A program made the position numbers and the translations under genes. A model generated the notes under the pieces. It was not told the origin of the DNA. It saw only the letters and a list, made by a program, of their open reading frames with translations, and did not search any database. 60,274 nt of DNA from CTSoil-075 sp964292325 (GTDB taxonomy: Bacteria > Bacillota > Negativicutes > DSM-13327), in the NCBI GenBank assembly GCA_964292325.1, contig CAXYVG010000007.1, forward strand, positions 1 through 60,274, read 5' to 3'. The number at the start of each line of letters is the position of its first letter. The stretch's first letter is position 1. Below, in pieces: positions 43,128-52,500 of this stretch.

Positions 43128-46100
43128 TTAGCTCAATAACTCAATCTGAGTCACTTGACCGATTCGTCCCAAACTTTGCGGAGCATTGTCTTGAAAAAAA
43201 GCATGATTAATATATAGTTCCTTGTCCATAATTGTTGTTTCTCCGCCTTCTGCTGAACGCAAACGACAACTATAAATAATCGGAAAATAATCACGCAAGA
43301 ACTTTCCCTCCGCAAGAGCGGTTAGAGCAATGACCTGAAATCCTAATTTTTCGGCAATAAAAAACACAGGTTCTAGCACATGATCACTCGAAGCTTGTCC
43401 AAAGGGGTTATCCAAAACAACAGTCCTAATGTTGCCCTTACCCGCAATGATCGGTTGACGTTTTTCTGATAAGTAATTTTGGATACCTAAGAATAGAGCC
43501 ATATTCTTACTCCACTTTTCGCCACCTGACCAGCTATTTGACGTCGCCCAATCTACTGGATAATTGCTGATTCGATTATCATTAGAAACTTTCCGAACAC
43601 CTACCGTAAAACCTTTATTGGGACTAATGCGTGTAAATAAATAAGAAGGGCTAAGCCACCGCTCAATATTTTTACGGATTTTTTCACTATCTTCTAGACC
43701 ATCTTCTTGTTTATAAGTATCTCCAGCTAATTGTTCCGTCATCCATTCTAAATGCTCCATCAATTTTTCTTTCGCAGTATGTTCTTCCCATACAGGCGTT
43801 TTTATTTCATAAATAGTTTTATAATGCTCTTCTACCTTCACGCCTGTCATTCTCTGTATAATCAGAATCTCATCGCATATACTAACAAGGTGGAGATGAA
43901 GCTGGTTAATAAAATGCTTCACATCTTCATTATAAGCTTGCATATTATGTTCTGCGACAGTATTGGCAGTCTGAATGCTATGCTTTAATTCTTTTCCCCA
44001 CGCGAGCATTTCTTGATACCGATGTCGTTGCCGAATACCACTTAAAAGATTCTGCCTCATTTTTTCATTTTGGAAATTTTTACTTTGGCAAAACGTTTCA
44101 AAATTACTTTTTGTTTTTTCTACTTCACTTTTTCTACGTTCCAATTGTTCATATGATTTTTGTAGAGCTTCTAGTAGATCATGCACCATCTCACTACTTT
44201 GATAAGGGAAAGAATGAATTTGCTCACCAACTAGTGGCTGAACAGGAATACTATCAGCTAAAAATTCCAATTTTCCATTATGTCTTTCCATTTCATCGCA
44301 AAGTTTGCGCCACTCTTCTAGTTGTTGTTGTAATGTACAATAGTTTTTGCCAACTACTATTAATTCCTGTTCGACGCGAAGCTGATTGGCAGTCAACCTT
44401 TCCTTAACAATCGATAATAATTCCGTAAATTCATGGATATCGGCACTAATCTTTTCTAAATAAAACTTTTCTCTCTCCTCACGTCTAGTACGGGCTGTTT
44501 CCCACCGATAACGCGCCTGACTCAAAATTTCTTGTTGCTTCTTAACAAGTGGCTGCAGATGATAGATATCACGTTGCAAATTTTCAAGCTGAATATCACC
44601 ATCAACCGGAAACTTTTCTTCTGGTACTTGCACTCGGTATCGTTGTAAACGGCGGTTAAATCTTTCTAGTTCCTCTTGGTATATTTTTATCCTGTTCAGA
44701 ATAACCTCTCTGCTGCTATTGATATGGGCTAACTCTTCCTTTAATCGCAATCGATTGGCCTTTAATTGTTGCTCAGTCAGCAATGATGCCGTCGGTGCAT
44801 ATTGCTGCAAATCATGATACAACTCTTCGCCGTGCAATTTATTGATTTCATTCTGCCGCGAACTCATTTTTTCAGTCAATTGCTGGTTAGTATCTATCAT
44901 TATCTTCTTTTGTTCACGCAATTTTCCTAACTTAGCTACTAAAATAATCATGTCTTGCTGACACTGACCCAATGCTTTTTTCTCTAATAAAGAGGCTTGC
45001 TCTTTTTGTTGCCACTCCATAGCCTTCTCAATTTTCCGATTTAGATCATTGCTCTTACCCTCCAAATTTGCGATTGTTTCCTGACAGATTCTCAGCGTTT
45101 TCGCCGCCTCTTGTTGCACCTTAGTCGCAGCCGTAATACGCCTTTTGATCTCATCGCTTTTATCTCGTAGCACAACTTTGTCCTGCTGACACTGCTGATA
45201 CATCGTATATGGATATTCGGTAAGAAACTCATCTAGATTCCGATACAATATTTGAACCTCTTGGTATAACAACTCTTTCATTTTTCGATTTTCTAAGCTA
45301 TCGCTGGCTTTTTGATTGAATATGTCTTTCCATTCAGCAAAAGAATTTTCTTCCAGTACGATCGGCCAAAATTCGGGCCAAACGGTGCTATAAGAATAAG
45401 TTCCACTTACGATAGACCGAGCCTCTGTTGTTGTCAAAATAAAAACTGGCGAAGTCAGCAAACCTTTTGCTTTTTGTAGTCCACGCTCTAATTCCGCCTT
45501 ATCCCCGTCTTGAACAATCAAGCACATCGGCCAGAGAGGAAAACGCTCTAATAGTTCCTCACGAGTCGCATACCGTTGCGCAATCAACCGTTCCGTATAC
45601 GCAGTACCGCTTTCCACAACGCATTGACAAGCAGCCAAAAATGAAACCAAATACCCATCAAAGACAAATTTTTCTTGACCACCATAAGCATCTACCAGTT
45701 TAAAATCGCGCCGTTCTTGTTCTCTGGCTGTCTCTAACTCTTTGTGTCTTCTATCATGCAGGATACCAACGGCAGCATCAATTTTTCCTTTTTCGATATA
45801 AATGCTTTCAATTGTTCGTAGTCCTGAAATTTCATGCAACTTTCCTAACATACTTTGATGACGGCGGCGATTTTCATCGATCCGATTTTCTACCTTTTCA
45901 AGTTCCAAGCCAGTAATTGACTCCTCTGCTGATAAAGAAAGAACTTGTTGCTGTATTTCTTGTTGATTTTTCTCCGTTTGGTGATATTTTTTCATTTGTT
46001 CAGCCAAAGAATTTTGTACATACTCGGCCTCTAGCTTCCATTGTGCAAGCTCCGTTCCTACCTGTTGGTTGTTGATATTTGATAAAATTTGTAGCGCAAT

Positions 46101-47534
46101 CTTTTCCTGATCTTCTTTTAGCAAGTCAATAACCGTTTGGTGACGAACCTGCTGGCGCTGATAATCCTGCGATAAATCATCCTGTTTTTGTAAAAGTTTG
46201 TCTTGTTGCTGCATTTGCTCTTGAAGTGATTGTAGTTGAGCCGTTAAATCCTGCAGCGCTTGGCGGTGCAGCCCCTCCTTATGATCATAAATACCCCGCA
46301 ACTGGCAATGTACATCTGCCAGTTTTGCAATTAGCTCACTATCTTGCTGCGCTTGTTCTTGACTACTTAGCTTCTCTTCTTCCTCTTTGAGCTGAGCCGC
46401 TTTGCTATCCCGCTCTTGTTGATCCCGCAAATAATCCAACCGGTCTTTTTCCTCTGTTAGTCCCGCAAGTTTATCATATCCGTTTTGATATTCTACTTGC
46501 TTCCCATTATAAGCTTCAAGCGCCTCTTCCTCTTGCTGACGCCTATCAGCAATCACGACCGACTCGATTTGTTCATACAATACTTGTTTTTCTCGTTCTA
46601 AGGACTTTTTATTTGCTTCGAGATCCAGCAGTTGACTCGCTAATTGATCCTGATTTTTTCTAGCTTCTTCATAGAACGTTTTCCCTTGTTGCTGCAAAAT
46701 AAAATGACTAGCTTGCTGTATATGCTGACTTTCATAGATACTCATCATCTTACTAATTTCTGCTTCCACAGCCTGATTTTCATTGATTTGCCGTTTTAGC
46801 TGCTTTGACTTTTTTAGATTGGTTCGTTTCTCTTCAAACATCTTCGTAAAACTAGCTTTATCTTCACTATTCATTGCTAATAACACCGTCGGAATCAATA
46901 GCTTATTCACCAAATCATTCGTCGTTTTACAAGCTTCAAAAAATTTCGCCACATCACCTTCACCGCTATTAATGGTGGCAAGCGATGACCATTCCTCATT
47001 GACAATCTTAAAATTAGTTTCCAAATATTTCGTATAATCACTAATATCCGTAAACAACTTCGCACTAACCGAACGCTCATTCATTTTTATATAATAATCA
47101 TGCATCTCTTCAGCAGTCGCTGGCCGTTGTCGGCCTAAAGCATCGCGTACCGTAAATGGCAATTGATCAATGCCATGCTTATCATCCGCTGTATAGCGAT
47201 ATGTATATTTATAGGAATGCAATTCATCGTTTTTTAAAAATAATGTAATAACCGTCAGCCCATATACCCTTGGATGTTCATGTAAAATCCATTCCACCGC
47301 AATATGAGCCGACGACTGAGCAAGCACTAACGTATCCTTGATTTTTCGACCAGCTAGACTCAAATGAGGAATCACTGCTTGCAATAATGTCTGAACAAAG
47401 ACGGTTTTCCCTCCGCCATTTTCCAGCAGAATCGCACCATTATGCCCATCAAATTTAAACGTTTCATCATTATACCGTTTCTGCCGATTTTCATAAACAA
47501 CATTGGCAAAACGAATTCTAGCGATCGTTGGCAT
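43128..47534 (-). CDS. jetC: Wadjet JetC: SMC/MukB-like ATPase
   Basis: 1468 residues from ATG 47534, chosen for AAGGAGG upstream and because it then opens MPTIARIRFANVVYENRQKRY. N-terminal ATPase half with Walker A NGGGKT (about 39-44); roughly 1200 residues of Gln/Glu/Lys-rich coiled coil with a central hinge region (about 560-760); C-terminal half with the ABC signature WSGGEKWS and Walker B VVLDNPFGQAS, the condensin/MukB form. Loop extrusion by this subunit senses small circular DNA. It overlaps jetB by 17 bases; last gene of the operon. Confidence 0.95.
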   Translation of the reverse strand: MPTIARIRFANVVYENRQKRYNDETFKFDGHNGAILLENGGGKTVFVQTLLQAVIPHLSLAGRKIKDTLVLAQSSAHIAVEWILHEHPRVYGLTVITLFLKNDELHSYKYTYRYTADDKHGIDQLPFTVRDALGRQRPATAEEMHDYYIKMNERSVSAKLFTDISDYTKYLETNFKIVNEEWSSLATINSGEGDVAKFFEACKTTNDLVNKLLIPTVLLAMNSEDKASFTKMFEEKRTNLKKSKQLKRQINENQAVEAEISKMMSIYESQHIQQASHFILQQQGKTFYEEARKNQDQLASQLLDLEANKKSLEREKQVLYEQIESVVIADRRQQEEEALEAYNGKQVEYQNGYDKLAGLTEEKDRLDYLRDQQERDSKAAQLKEEEEKLSSQEQAQQDSELIAKLADVHCQLRGIYDHKEGLHRQALQDLTAQLQSLQEQMQQQDKLLQKQDDLSQDYQRQQVRHQTVIDLLKEDQEKIALQILSNINNQQVGTELAQWKLEAEYVQNSLAEQMKKYHQTEKNQQEIQQQVLSLSAEESITGLELEKVENRIDENRRRHQSMLGKLHEISGLRTIESIYIEKGKIDAAVGILHDRRHKELETAREQERRDFKLVDAYGGQEKFVFDGYLVSFLAACQCVVESGTAYTERLIAQRYATREELLERFPLWPMCLIVQDGDKAELERGLQKAKGLLTSPVFILTTTEARSIVSGTYSYSTVWPEFWPIVLEENSFAEWKDIFNQKASDSLENRKMKELLYQEVQILYRNLDEFLTEYPYTMYQQCQQDKVVLRDKSDEIKRRITAATKVQQEAAKTLRICQETIANLEGKSNDLNRKIEKAMEWQQKEQASLLEKKALGQCQQDMIILVAKLGKLREQKKIMIDTNQQLTEKMSSRQNEINKLHGEELYHDLQQYAPTASLLTEQQLKANRLRLKEELAHINSSREVILNRIKIYQEELERFNRRLQRYRVQVPEEKFPVDGDIQLENLQRDIYHLQPLVKKQQEILSQARYRWETARTRREEREKFYLEKISADIHEFTELLSIVKERLTANQLRVEQELIVVGKNYCTLQQQLEEWRKLCDEMERHNGKLEFLADSIPVQPLVGEQIHSFPYQSSEMVHDLLEALQKSYEQLERRKSEVEKTKSNFETFCQSKNFQNEKMRQNLLSGIRQRHRYQEMLAWGKELKHSIQTANTVAEHNMQAYNEDVKHFINQLHLHLVSICDEILIIQRMTGVKVEEHYKTIYEIKTPVWEEHTAKEKLMEHLEWMTEQLAGDTYKQEDGLEDSEKIRKNIERWLSPSYLFTRISPNKGFTVGVRKVSNDNRISNYPVDWATSNSWSGGEKWSKNMALFLGIQNYLSEKRQPIIAGKGNIRTVVLDNPFGQASSDHVLEPVFFIAEKLGFQVIALTALAEGKFLRDYFPIIYSCRLRSAEGGETTIMDKELYINHAFFQDNAPQSLGRIGQVTQIELLS

Positions 47535-48264
47535 GCTCTTCCTCCTTACGTTCATCATACTGATACATGAACTGTAGTATTCCTCGATTATAATCAAATT
47601 CCATGAAGTATCGTTGCACAATGGTTTTTGTTTTTTCAGTAAGGTCATACTCTCCAGGCCCTATTTCGCTTACCACTTTTTCCTTCAGCATAAACTGCAG
47701 TACCTTATCCAAAAAGCTCAATCGACTAACAGTATTGCCCTTTTGGCTCACTGCCGATTCCTTTATATCATTTAATGCATCCCATTTCTCTAAAATACTG
47801 AGCCAGTTATACTGCAAATCTTCTGAAGCCTGTTGCAGCTGTTCCGGCGAGTGTTGACGCAGAGTGATAATCCGAGCATTCACAACCGCAAGCCACTCAT
47901 TGATCGTCAAAAAGTCTCGCTGCGTCTCTCCCGACTGATAACTATTATAAAATTCGCCAATAAATACAAGCATTGCAAAATACATCATATAGACATCCGC
48001 ATTCACTGCATTGGCACCAAAGTCTTTACGAATTTGTTCATTTTTGATATGAAACGGAGATAGCCCTGTAATCGGTACCAAATACATCACATCACCAGCA
48101 TGTACTAAGATAGCGTCTACCTCGCGTACAAACTGTTCGAGCAAGCTTTGTATATCTTCATTGATCAAGTAACATTCTACATCCTCCTGCTCGATGTAAC
48201 CTTGCACAGCAAGGCGGGTATATAGTTGAAAAGCCTTCATCACATGCTGTTGTTCATACTGCAT
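47518..48264 (-). CDS. jetB: Wadjet JetB: kleisin-partner (MukE-like, DUF6063-type)
   Basis: 248 residues from ATG 48264 (GGAGGGAAG upstream), overlapping the jetA end by 11 bases. Mostly helical with a winged-helix-like C-terminal part (LSFLDKVLQFMLKEKVVSEIGPGEYDLTEKTKTIVQRYF), as expected for a MukE/KITE subunit that sits on the JetA-JetC complex. The assignment rests on position plus this architecture; sequence families of JetB are divergent. Confidence 0.85.
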   Translation of the reverse strand: MQYEQQHVMKAFQLYTRLAVQGYIEQEDVECYLINEDIQSLLEQFVREVDAILVHAGDVMYLVPITGLSPFHIKNEQIRKDFGANAVNADVYMMYFAMLVFIGEFYNSYQSGETQRDFLTINEWLAVVNARIITLRQHSPEQLQQASEDLQYNWLSILEKWDALNDIKESAVSQKGNTVSRLSFLDKVLQFMLKEKVVSEIGPGEYDLTEKTKTIVQRYFMEFDYNRGILQFMYQYDERKEEEHANDR

Positions 48265-49738
48265 TTTCTTCCCTCCGTCTGCTAACATACATATTTTGCA
48301 ATGCATACTGATCTGTAATCTGCAAAACTCCTTCACCTTCGACTACCACGATTTGATCGTTCCCTAATAAAGCTAACGCCTTATCTAGAACATGTCTGCC
48401 TTCTCCCATCCCCCTACGAATCGGACTACGTTGATGTAATAGCAACCAAAAATCATAGAAAGAACGATGCTGGGGTAGTGTAGATGAAAAATGAGGTAAC
48501 ATATCTTTCAGTTCCATTTGCTTCTTTTCTCCCAGTATACCAAGCACCTGCTCCATAATTACACGGAAATTCTCTTCCTGCTCCATCGCATATTGATAAT
48601 CCTTTTCAGAGTCAAGCTGCGGATAAGCACTACTTTCATCCTCTTTACCTACTCGTTGCAGTCGTTGCACGAAAAACATAGAGAATAATGACCAACCACT
48701 TTCCTGATGCAAGCGGGTAAAAGGATGAATCAAACCCGTTACTGCCTGCACGGGTAGCGGAGATGATACCACTCGCGATACGATTTCCTGATCAAAATTA
48801 AATCGCTGAATTCCTACTGAAAAAAGAGCCTGCCGGGCGGCCTCCAATGCTTTATTCTTAAGCTGCATTGCCCCATATAGCAAATTATGATGCATCTGAT
48901 GAACTTCTCCGAGCTCAATGGCAACCTGAGCAATTTGCACACGCGCATCTTCATCCGCCTGCCCTTGATTTTCAAACTGCATTTTCTCTGTTGTGTCTTT
49001 GACAAAGGCATATAGCTCCCGAAATTCATCATCTTCTCTCGTCAAGCGTTCATAAACATTTTCAATCGTTTTGACATATTTACTATACGTCTCATCCGAA
49101 ATAATATTGCGTGTTACTTCAAGCCCGAGACGATGAATATGATCGCGTAGCGTCTGCACCGCAATACGCATTTCATGAATCTCATGCAAGGCACTAGCAA
49201 ATTCTCCCTTCTCTAGTTGCTTACGAATCAGTAGCTGAGCAATCGAGATACGAAACTCACTGAAATATTCTTTCGTAGCAAAAATCAGTTCCAAACCATC
49301 CTCATCTAGCGTAAAATATTGACGGTTGCTCTGCTGATCAAAAGCATCTGTTTTTAATATAGAAAATTGAAATTCCTCGCTCTCACCCGTTTCCCAATTA
49401 AAAAAAGACTCCTTATGTCTTTTTCCCATCGGATCACGAAAAGCATCCATAATAGTTTCTGCAATCAAATCATATTTTTCCCGTTTGGCACCAATCTGAG
49501 CTTGCGTAACTTCATATAAATAGTCGGCAAGTTCCTGACGTCCCTTTTTCCCCTGTCGATGCAGTTTACTTTCAAAGAAAAATAATAACGTCAAAAGCCC
49601 CATATTGAACCAATCAATCTCAAAAGGCAGGGAGGCCATTTTTCGTTTCCCTTTCAATAAAAATAAAGGGGTAAAAATAGCGAGCCGTTTACAACGTTCG
49701 CCAAACCCCTTGGTCGTATCTATTAAGTATCCTTCCAT
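48254..49738 (-). CDS. jetA: Wadjet JetA: kleisin (MukF-like, DUF5716-type)
   Basis: 494 residues from ATG 49738 (GGGAGGAA upstream), overlapping jetD by 16 bases. A second ATG at residue 34 (MASLPFEIDWFN) also has a site, so the first 33 residues are uncertain. Helical protein with winged-helix-like ends and a long middle coiled region (HEMRIAVQTLRDHIHRLG; YVKTIENVYERL), fitting the kleisin that bridges the two SMC heads. Identified by operon position and resemblance to the JetA family. Confidence 0.87.
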   Translation of the reverse strand: MEGYLIDTTKGFGERCKRLAIFTPLFLLKGKRKMASLPFEIDWFNMGLLTLLFFFESKLHRQGKKGRQELADYLYEVTQAQIGAKREKYDLIAETIMDAFRDPMGKRHKESFFNWETGESEEFQFSILKTDAFDQQSNRQYFTLDEDGLELIFATKEYFSEFRISIAQLLIRKQLEKGEFASALHEIHEMRIAVQTLRDHIHRLGLEVTRNIISDETYSKYVKTIENVYERLTREDDEFRELYAFVKDTTEKMQFENQGQADEDARVQIAQVAIELGEVHQMHHNLLYGAMQLKNKALEAARQALFSVGIQRFNFDQEIVSRVVSSPLPVQAVTGLIHPFTRLHQESGWSLFSMFFVQRLQRVGKEDESSAYPQLDSEKDYQYAMEQEENFRVIMEQVLGILGEKKQMELKDMLPHFSSTLPQHRSFYDFWLLLHQRSPIRRGMGEGRHVLDKALALLGNDQIVVVEGEGVLQITDQYALQNMYVSRRREENAV

Positions 49739-50745
49739 GAAATGTTCCTCCCAATTGCCTGTAATTCCTGGGCTGATAGCGCCTCTTGCGGATAGTACCC
49801 TTGATTTGCAAAAAGTTGCTGGATCTGCTTTTGCTCACTCTCTGTAAAGCAGGATAAAAACGCTTGATAAGCTGCGTTATCCTTACGCTGATTTTCTTTA
49901 CCTTGATGATATGTTTTACTTAACAACGCTCGATAAAACGGCATTGCTAAATCAGACTTTCGACGTTTAGTAAGCAAATACCAAATGGTAATCCCTTCTA
50001 AGTCCAAATCGCCAAAATAACATAGATGATGCTGCGCATTTGGCATATGCAATTGACGCTCGAGCTGCGTGATACTATTCAAAAAACACTTACCCGCACC
50101 ATAAAGTAACGTCAGAAAAATAGTGTCTGGCAATATTTCTGCCAATATATCAAAGGTCGTCTTGTTTTCCACAATCAAATGATAACAATGAGGATCATGA
50201 ATACGCACCGGATTAAGGGCAAACATCAATGGTTCCACCAAATCGACAATTTTTAATTGATCAAACATTCCGATCCGCTGCAAAAATGCTCGTCCACCGC
50301 TTTCGCTGATCCACTTCTCGTCACCCATAATCTCATACGATCGTTGCCATATCGAAGCCTCCACTTGCGGTAGTCCATTCCGATCAAGATAACATTGTAC
50401 TTTCTCTAACCACGGTTGCTCTTTTCTCCATACCGTTTCTTTCAAATTGAAATAGCAATCGATATGAATCAGCGGATGTAGCGCAAACTGATAGCTTCGT
50501 ATCTGTTCAAAATAATCAGCGTTCAATTTTTGCTTTTGCAATCGATAACCATTCGGTAGCGGTGGATGTGCCAGATTGGTACCATGCGCCTTGATAGGAA
50601 CTAGCACCCCATCTTTGATTAGGTGTAGTATAGCACCAGCAAACTCTTCATACGCTACCGTCCCTGGCACTACCTTCTCTAGATCCGTCAGAGAAATCGT
50701 TCGCGGAGAATATGTTGATAAAAAATGTAGAACAATTTTATCCAT
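49723..50745 (-). CDS. jetD: Wadjet JetD: Toprim-type DNA-cleaving subunit
   Basis: 340 residues from ATG 50745 (AAGGA upstream). An N-terminal winged-helix-like arm (SPRTISLTDLEKVVPG) and a C-terminal Toprim-like nuclease core (DUF2220/JetD_C): the acidic residue in VENKTTF and the paired aspartates in FGDLDLEG, the expected metal ligands. JetD cuts plasmid DNA that the JetABC motor has reeled in. It is the first gene of the operon here, before jetA, the order seen in non-type-I Wadjet loci. Confidence 0.92.
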   Translation of the reverse strand: MDKIVLHFLSTYSPRTISLTDLEKVVPGTVAYEEFAGAILHLIKDGVLVPIKAHGTNLAHPPLPNGYRLQKQKLNADYFEQIRSYQFALHPLIHIDCYFNLKETVWRKEQPWLEKVQCYLDRNGLPQVEASIWQRSYEIMGDEKWISESGGRAFLQRIGMFDQLKIVDLVEPLMFALNPVRIHDPHCYHLIVENKTTFDILAEILPDTIFLTLLYGAGKCFLNSITQLERQLHMPNAQHHLCYFGDLDLEGITIWYLLTKRRKSDLAMPFYRALLSKTYHQGKENQRKDNAAYQAFLSCFTESEQKQIQQLFANQGYYPQEALSAQELQAIGRNISWKDT

Positions 50746-50777
50746 TATACCCAATTCCTTATCTATAATATACTTTC

Positions 50778-50796
50778 TATAGCGATCATTGCTATA
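50778..50796. promoter_or_regulatory. Inverted repeat upstream of the jet operon
   Basis: TATAGC(7 bases)GCTATA, 33-51 bases before the jetD start, in an AT-rich region that should hold the promoter. Possible operator; no convincing -35/-10 pair was found. Confidence 0.3.
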
Positions 50797-50861
50797 TCTT
50801 CATACCATTTATGGCAACCTAACAGGATGAATGCCTTTTTATAACTTTCATATTATTATAG

Positions 50862-50906
50862 CAAAAAAAATGAAACAGCCGCAACATATCGTCACAGCTG
50901 TCAACT
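50862..50906 (-). terminator. Terminator of the FliD-like gene
   Basis: Minus strand ACAGC...GCTGT stem, followed by TTCATTTTTTTT. It separates this transcript from the jet operon. Confidence 0.65.
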
Positions 50907-50926
50907 ATTTTTCGGCATCTCTTACT

Positions 50927-52207
50927 CTAGACCATCATATTCACAAATAATCCTTGGAATAAATCATTATATTGAGATTGTAAACTAATACTATTGGATT
51001 GAGAAATATAATTCAATGCATCTTTCATATTTGGTGCTTTTATATATGTATTAACCGAATTACTAGCTAGGTCTTTCGAAGCACGTTCTATTGTTTTTGC
51101 TAGCCCGCCACCACTGGTCAACAGATTTTTTACAGCATCTGAATTGTTATCTAACGCTGTCGCTAACTTCCTTTCATTTAGCTGTAGTTCCCCCGTCGTT
51201 TTATTCATCGAAATCCCAATATCAGCAAAGTCCCATGAACGCGTCTTACTGACTAGCGACTTGATATTATTTAATGCTCTCGTCCCCTGCTTGGTAACAT
51301 TATCACTATTACTAATGATATAATTTAGTTCATTATAGTTACTCACTAATGTCTTTGCTGCCGCTACAATTTTGCTATCATCAGTACTAACATCAACTGT
51401 CGCCGCTTTAGTCGTCGTTTTGTTTAAATGCAATGTTACATTCTCATTATCAATCGTCACTTTATTGGAAGAAGACTGGTGTGCTACACCATCTACTGTA
51501 TACTTAGCATCAGTAGCACTCTGCACTTTATTACTTAACTGCAACGTTACCCCGCTATTTCCTTTTATATCGCGAATCGTAAAACCATTGGTACTACCTG
51601 TATCTTTTGACGTTAGGCTCAAATACTGTTCATTATTTTTCGTCTTGACCTGCGCTGTAATGTCAGCTCCACTACTATTAATGGCACTAGCAAACTTATT
51701 CAGAACTTGTTTATTCGTGTCCGTAGACAGTATATCAACAGACACTTGCCGCTCTGCATTACTCCCAACCTGAATACCTAACGTGGAAATTCCTGCCGCT
51801 ACTGTCCGTTTTCCAGTACTCGCTAAACTGACCGATGCATTCGTTTGAGCAGTTGCCAGCTGGCTAATGCTGATATCATACTGAGCCGTCTTCGCCGCAC
51901 TTTTTGCTTCCCCAGTCACAGCACCCGAGCTACCAGATACATACTTCGCAGCAAAGAGACTAGCAGATAACGCTTTCGCACTATCACTTGTACTAGCCAC
52001 GCTATTAGTAAAATCCGTAATCTCACTGCGATACTGTTTTTGCTGTTCTTGCAAATTCTGCAATGACGAATTCGCCATCTTTTGCAGAGAACTATAGCTA
52101 TCAGCCGCCTGCAGCGATTGCAAACCTGAAGAATCCAGATTCTTCGTCCACGTTTTACTTTGACTATTTAAATAAATATTCCAATTAAATGAAGAAATAT
52201 TAACCAT
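50927..52207 (-). CDS. FliD-like (flagellar cap/HAP2-related) protein, isolated
   Basis: 426 residues from ATG 52207 (AAAGGGG 8 bases upstream). Ser/Thr/Asn-rich; after a ~95-residue N-terminal helical region comes a FliD-N-like stretch (YDISISQLATAQTNAS), then a FliD-C-like part (AKYTVDGV, VTLHLNKTTTKAATVDVSTDDSKIVAAAKTLVSNYNELNYI). No signal peptide, as for flagellar type III substrates. No other flagellar gene is nearby, so it is either a detached cap paralogue or an adhesin-like relative. Confidence 0.75.
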   Translation of the reverse strand: MVNISSFNWNIYLNSQSKTWTKNLDSSGLQSLQAADSYSSLQKMANSSLQNLQEQQKQYRSEITDFTNSVASTSDSAKALSASLFAAKYVSGSSGAVTGEAKSAAKTAQYDISISQLATAQTNASVSLASTGKRTVAAGISTLGIQVGSNAERQVSVDILSTDTNKQVLNKFASAINSSGADITAQVKTKNNEQYLSLTSKDTGSTNGFTIRDIKGNSGVTLQLSNKVQSATDAKYTVDGVAHQSSSNKVTIDNENVTLHLNKTTTKAATVDVSTDDSKIVAAAKTLVSNYNELNYIISNSDNVTKQGTRALNNIKSLVSKTRSWDFADIGISMNKTTGELQLNERKLATALDNNSDAVKNLLTSGGGLAKTIERASKDLASNSVNTYIKAPNMKDALNYISQSNSISLQSQYNDLFQGLFVNMMV

Positions 52208-52216
52208 AGTATACAC

Positions 52217-52500
52217 CCCTTTCCGGCATATTTTACAGTATAAACAACATCTCGATTTGTTATCATTAACATAATGAATACATCGCTGAACATAGCCCTT
52301 ATTTTAATGACAAAAACCGCATAAAAATTACTATCTACTATAATATCGACGAATTTGGTAAAAATATTAAATAAAACCGTTTATTATCTCTATCCATAAG
52401 ATAATAAACGGTTCATCACACGAACATTCCATCCCTTTGCTTTCGTTATATAATGAATCGTACGATGAAAATTACTTTATCATTAATAAAAAGTCGCTGA
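52217..52500. other. Gap between FliD-like gene and ATPase-nuclease 1
   Basis: 284 AT-rich bases holding the terminator at 52375-52413 and, presumably, the FliD-like gene's promoter. A TAAA-N16-GCGATGTA string on minus only loosely resembles a flagellar sigma-28 promoter. Confidence 0.4.
52375..52413 (-). terminator. Terminator of ATPase-nuclease gene 1
   Basis: A 15-bp perfect stem (52375-52389 with 52399-52413), followed on the minus strand by TTATTTAATATTTTT. Confidence 0.9.

Noticed and set aside
52217..52370. Sigma-28 flagellar promoter before the FliD-like gene
   Set aside because: TAAA-N16-GCGATGTA matches the -10 consensus GCCGATAT too poorly to call.
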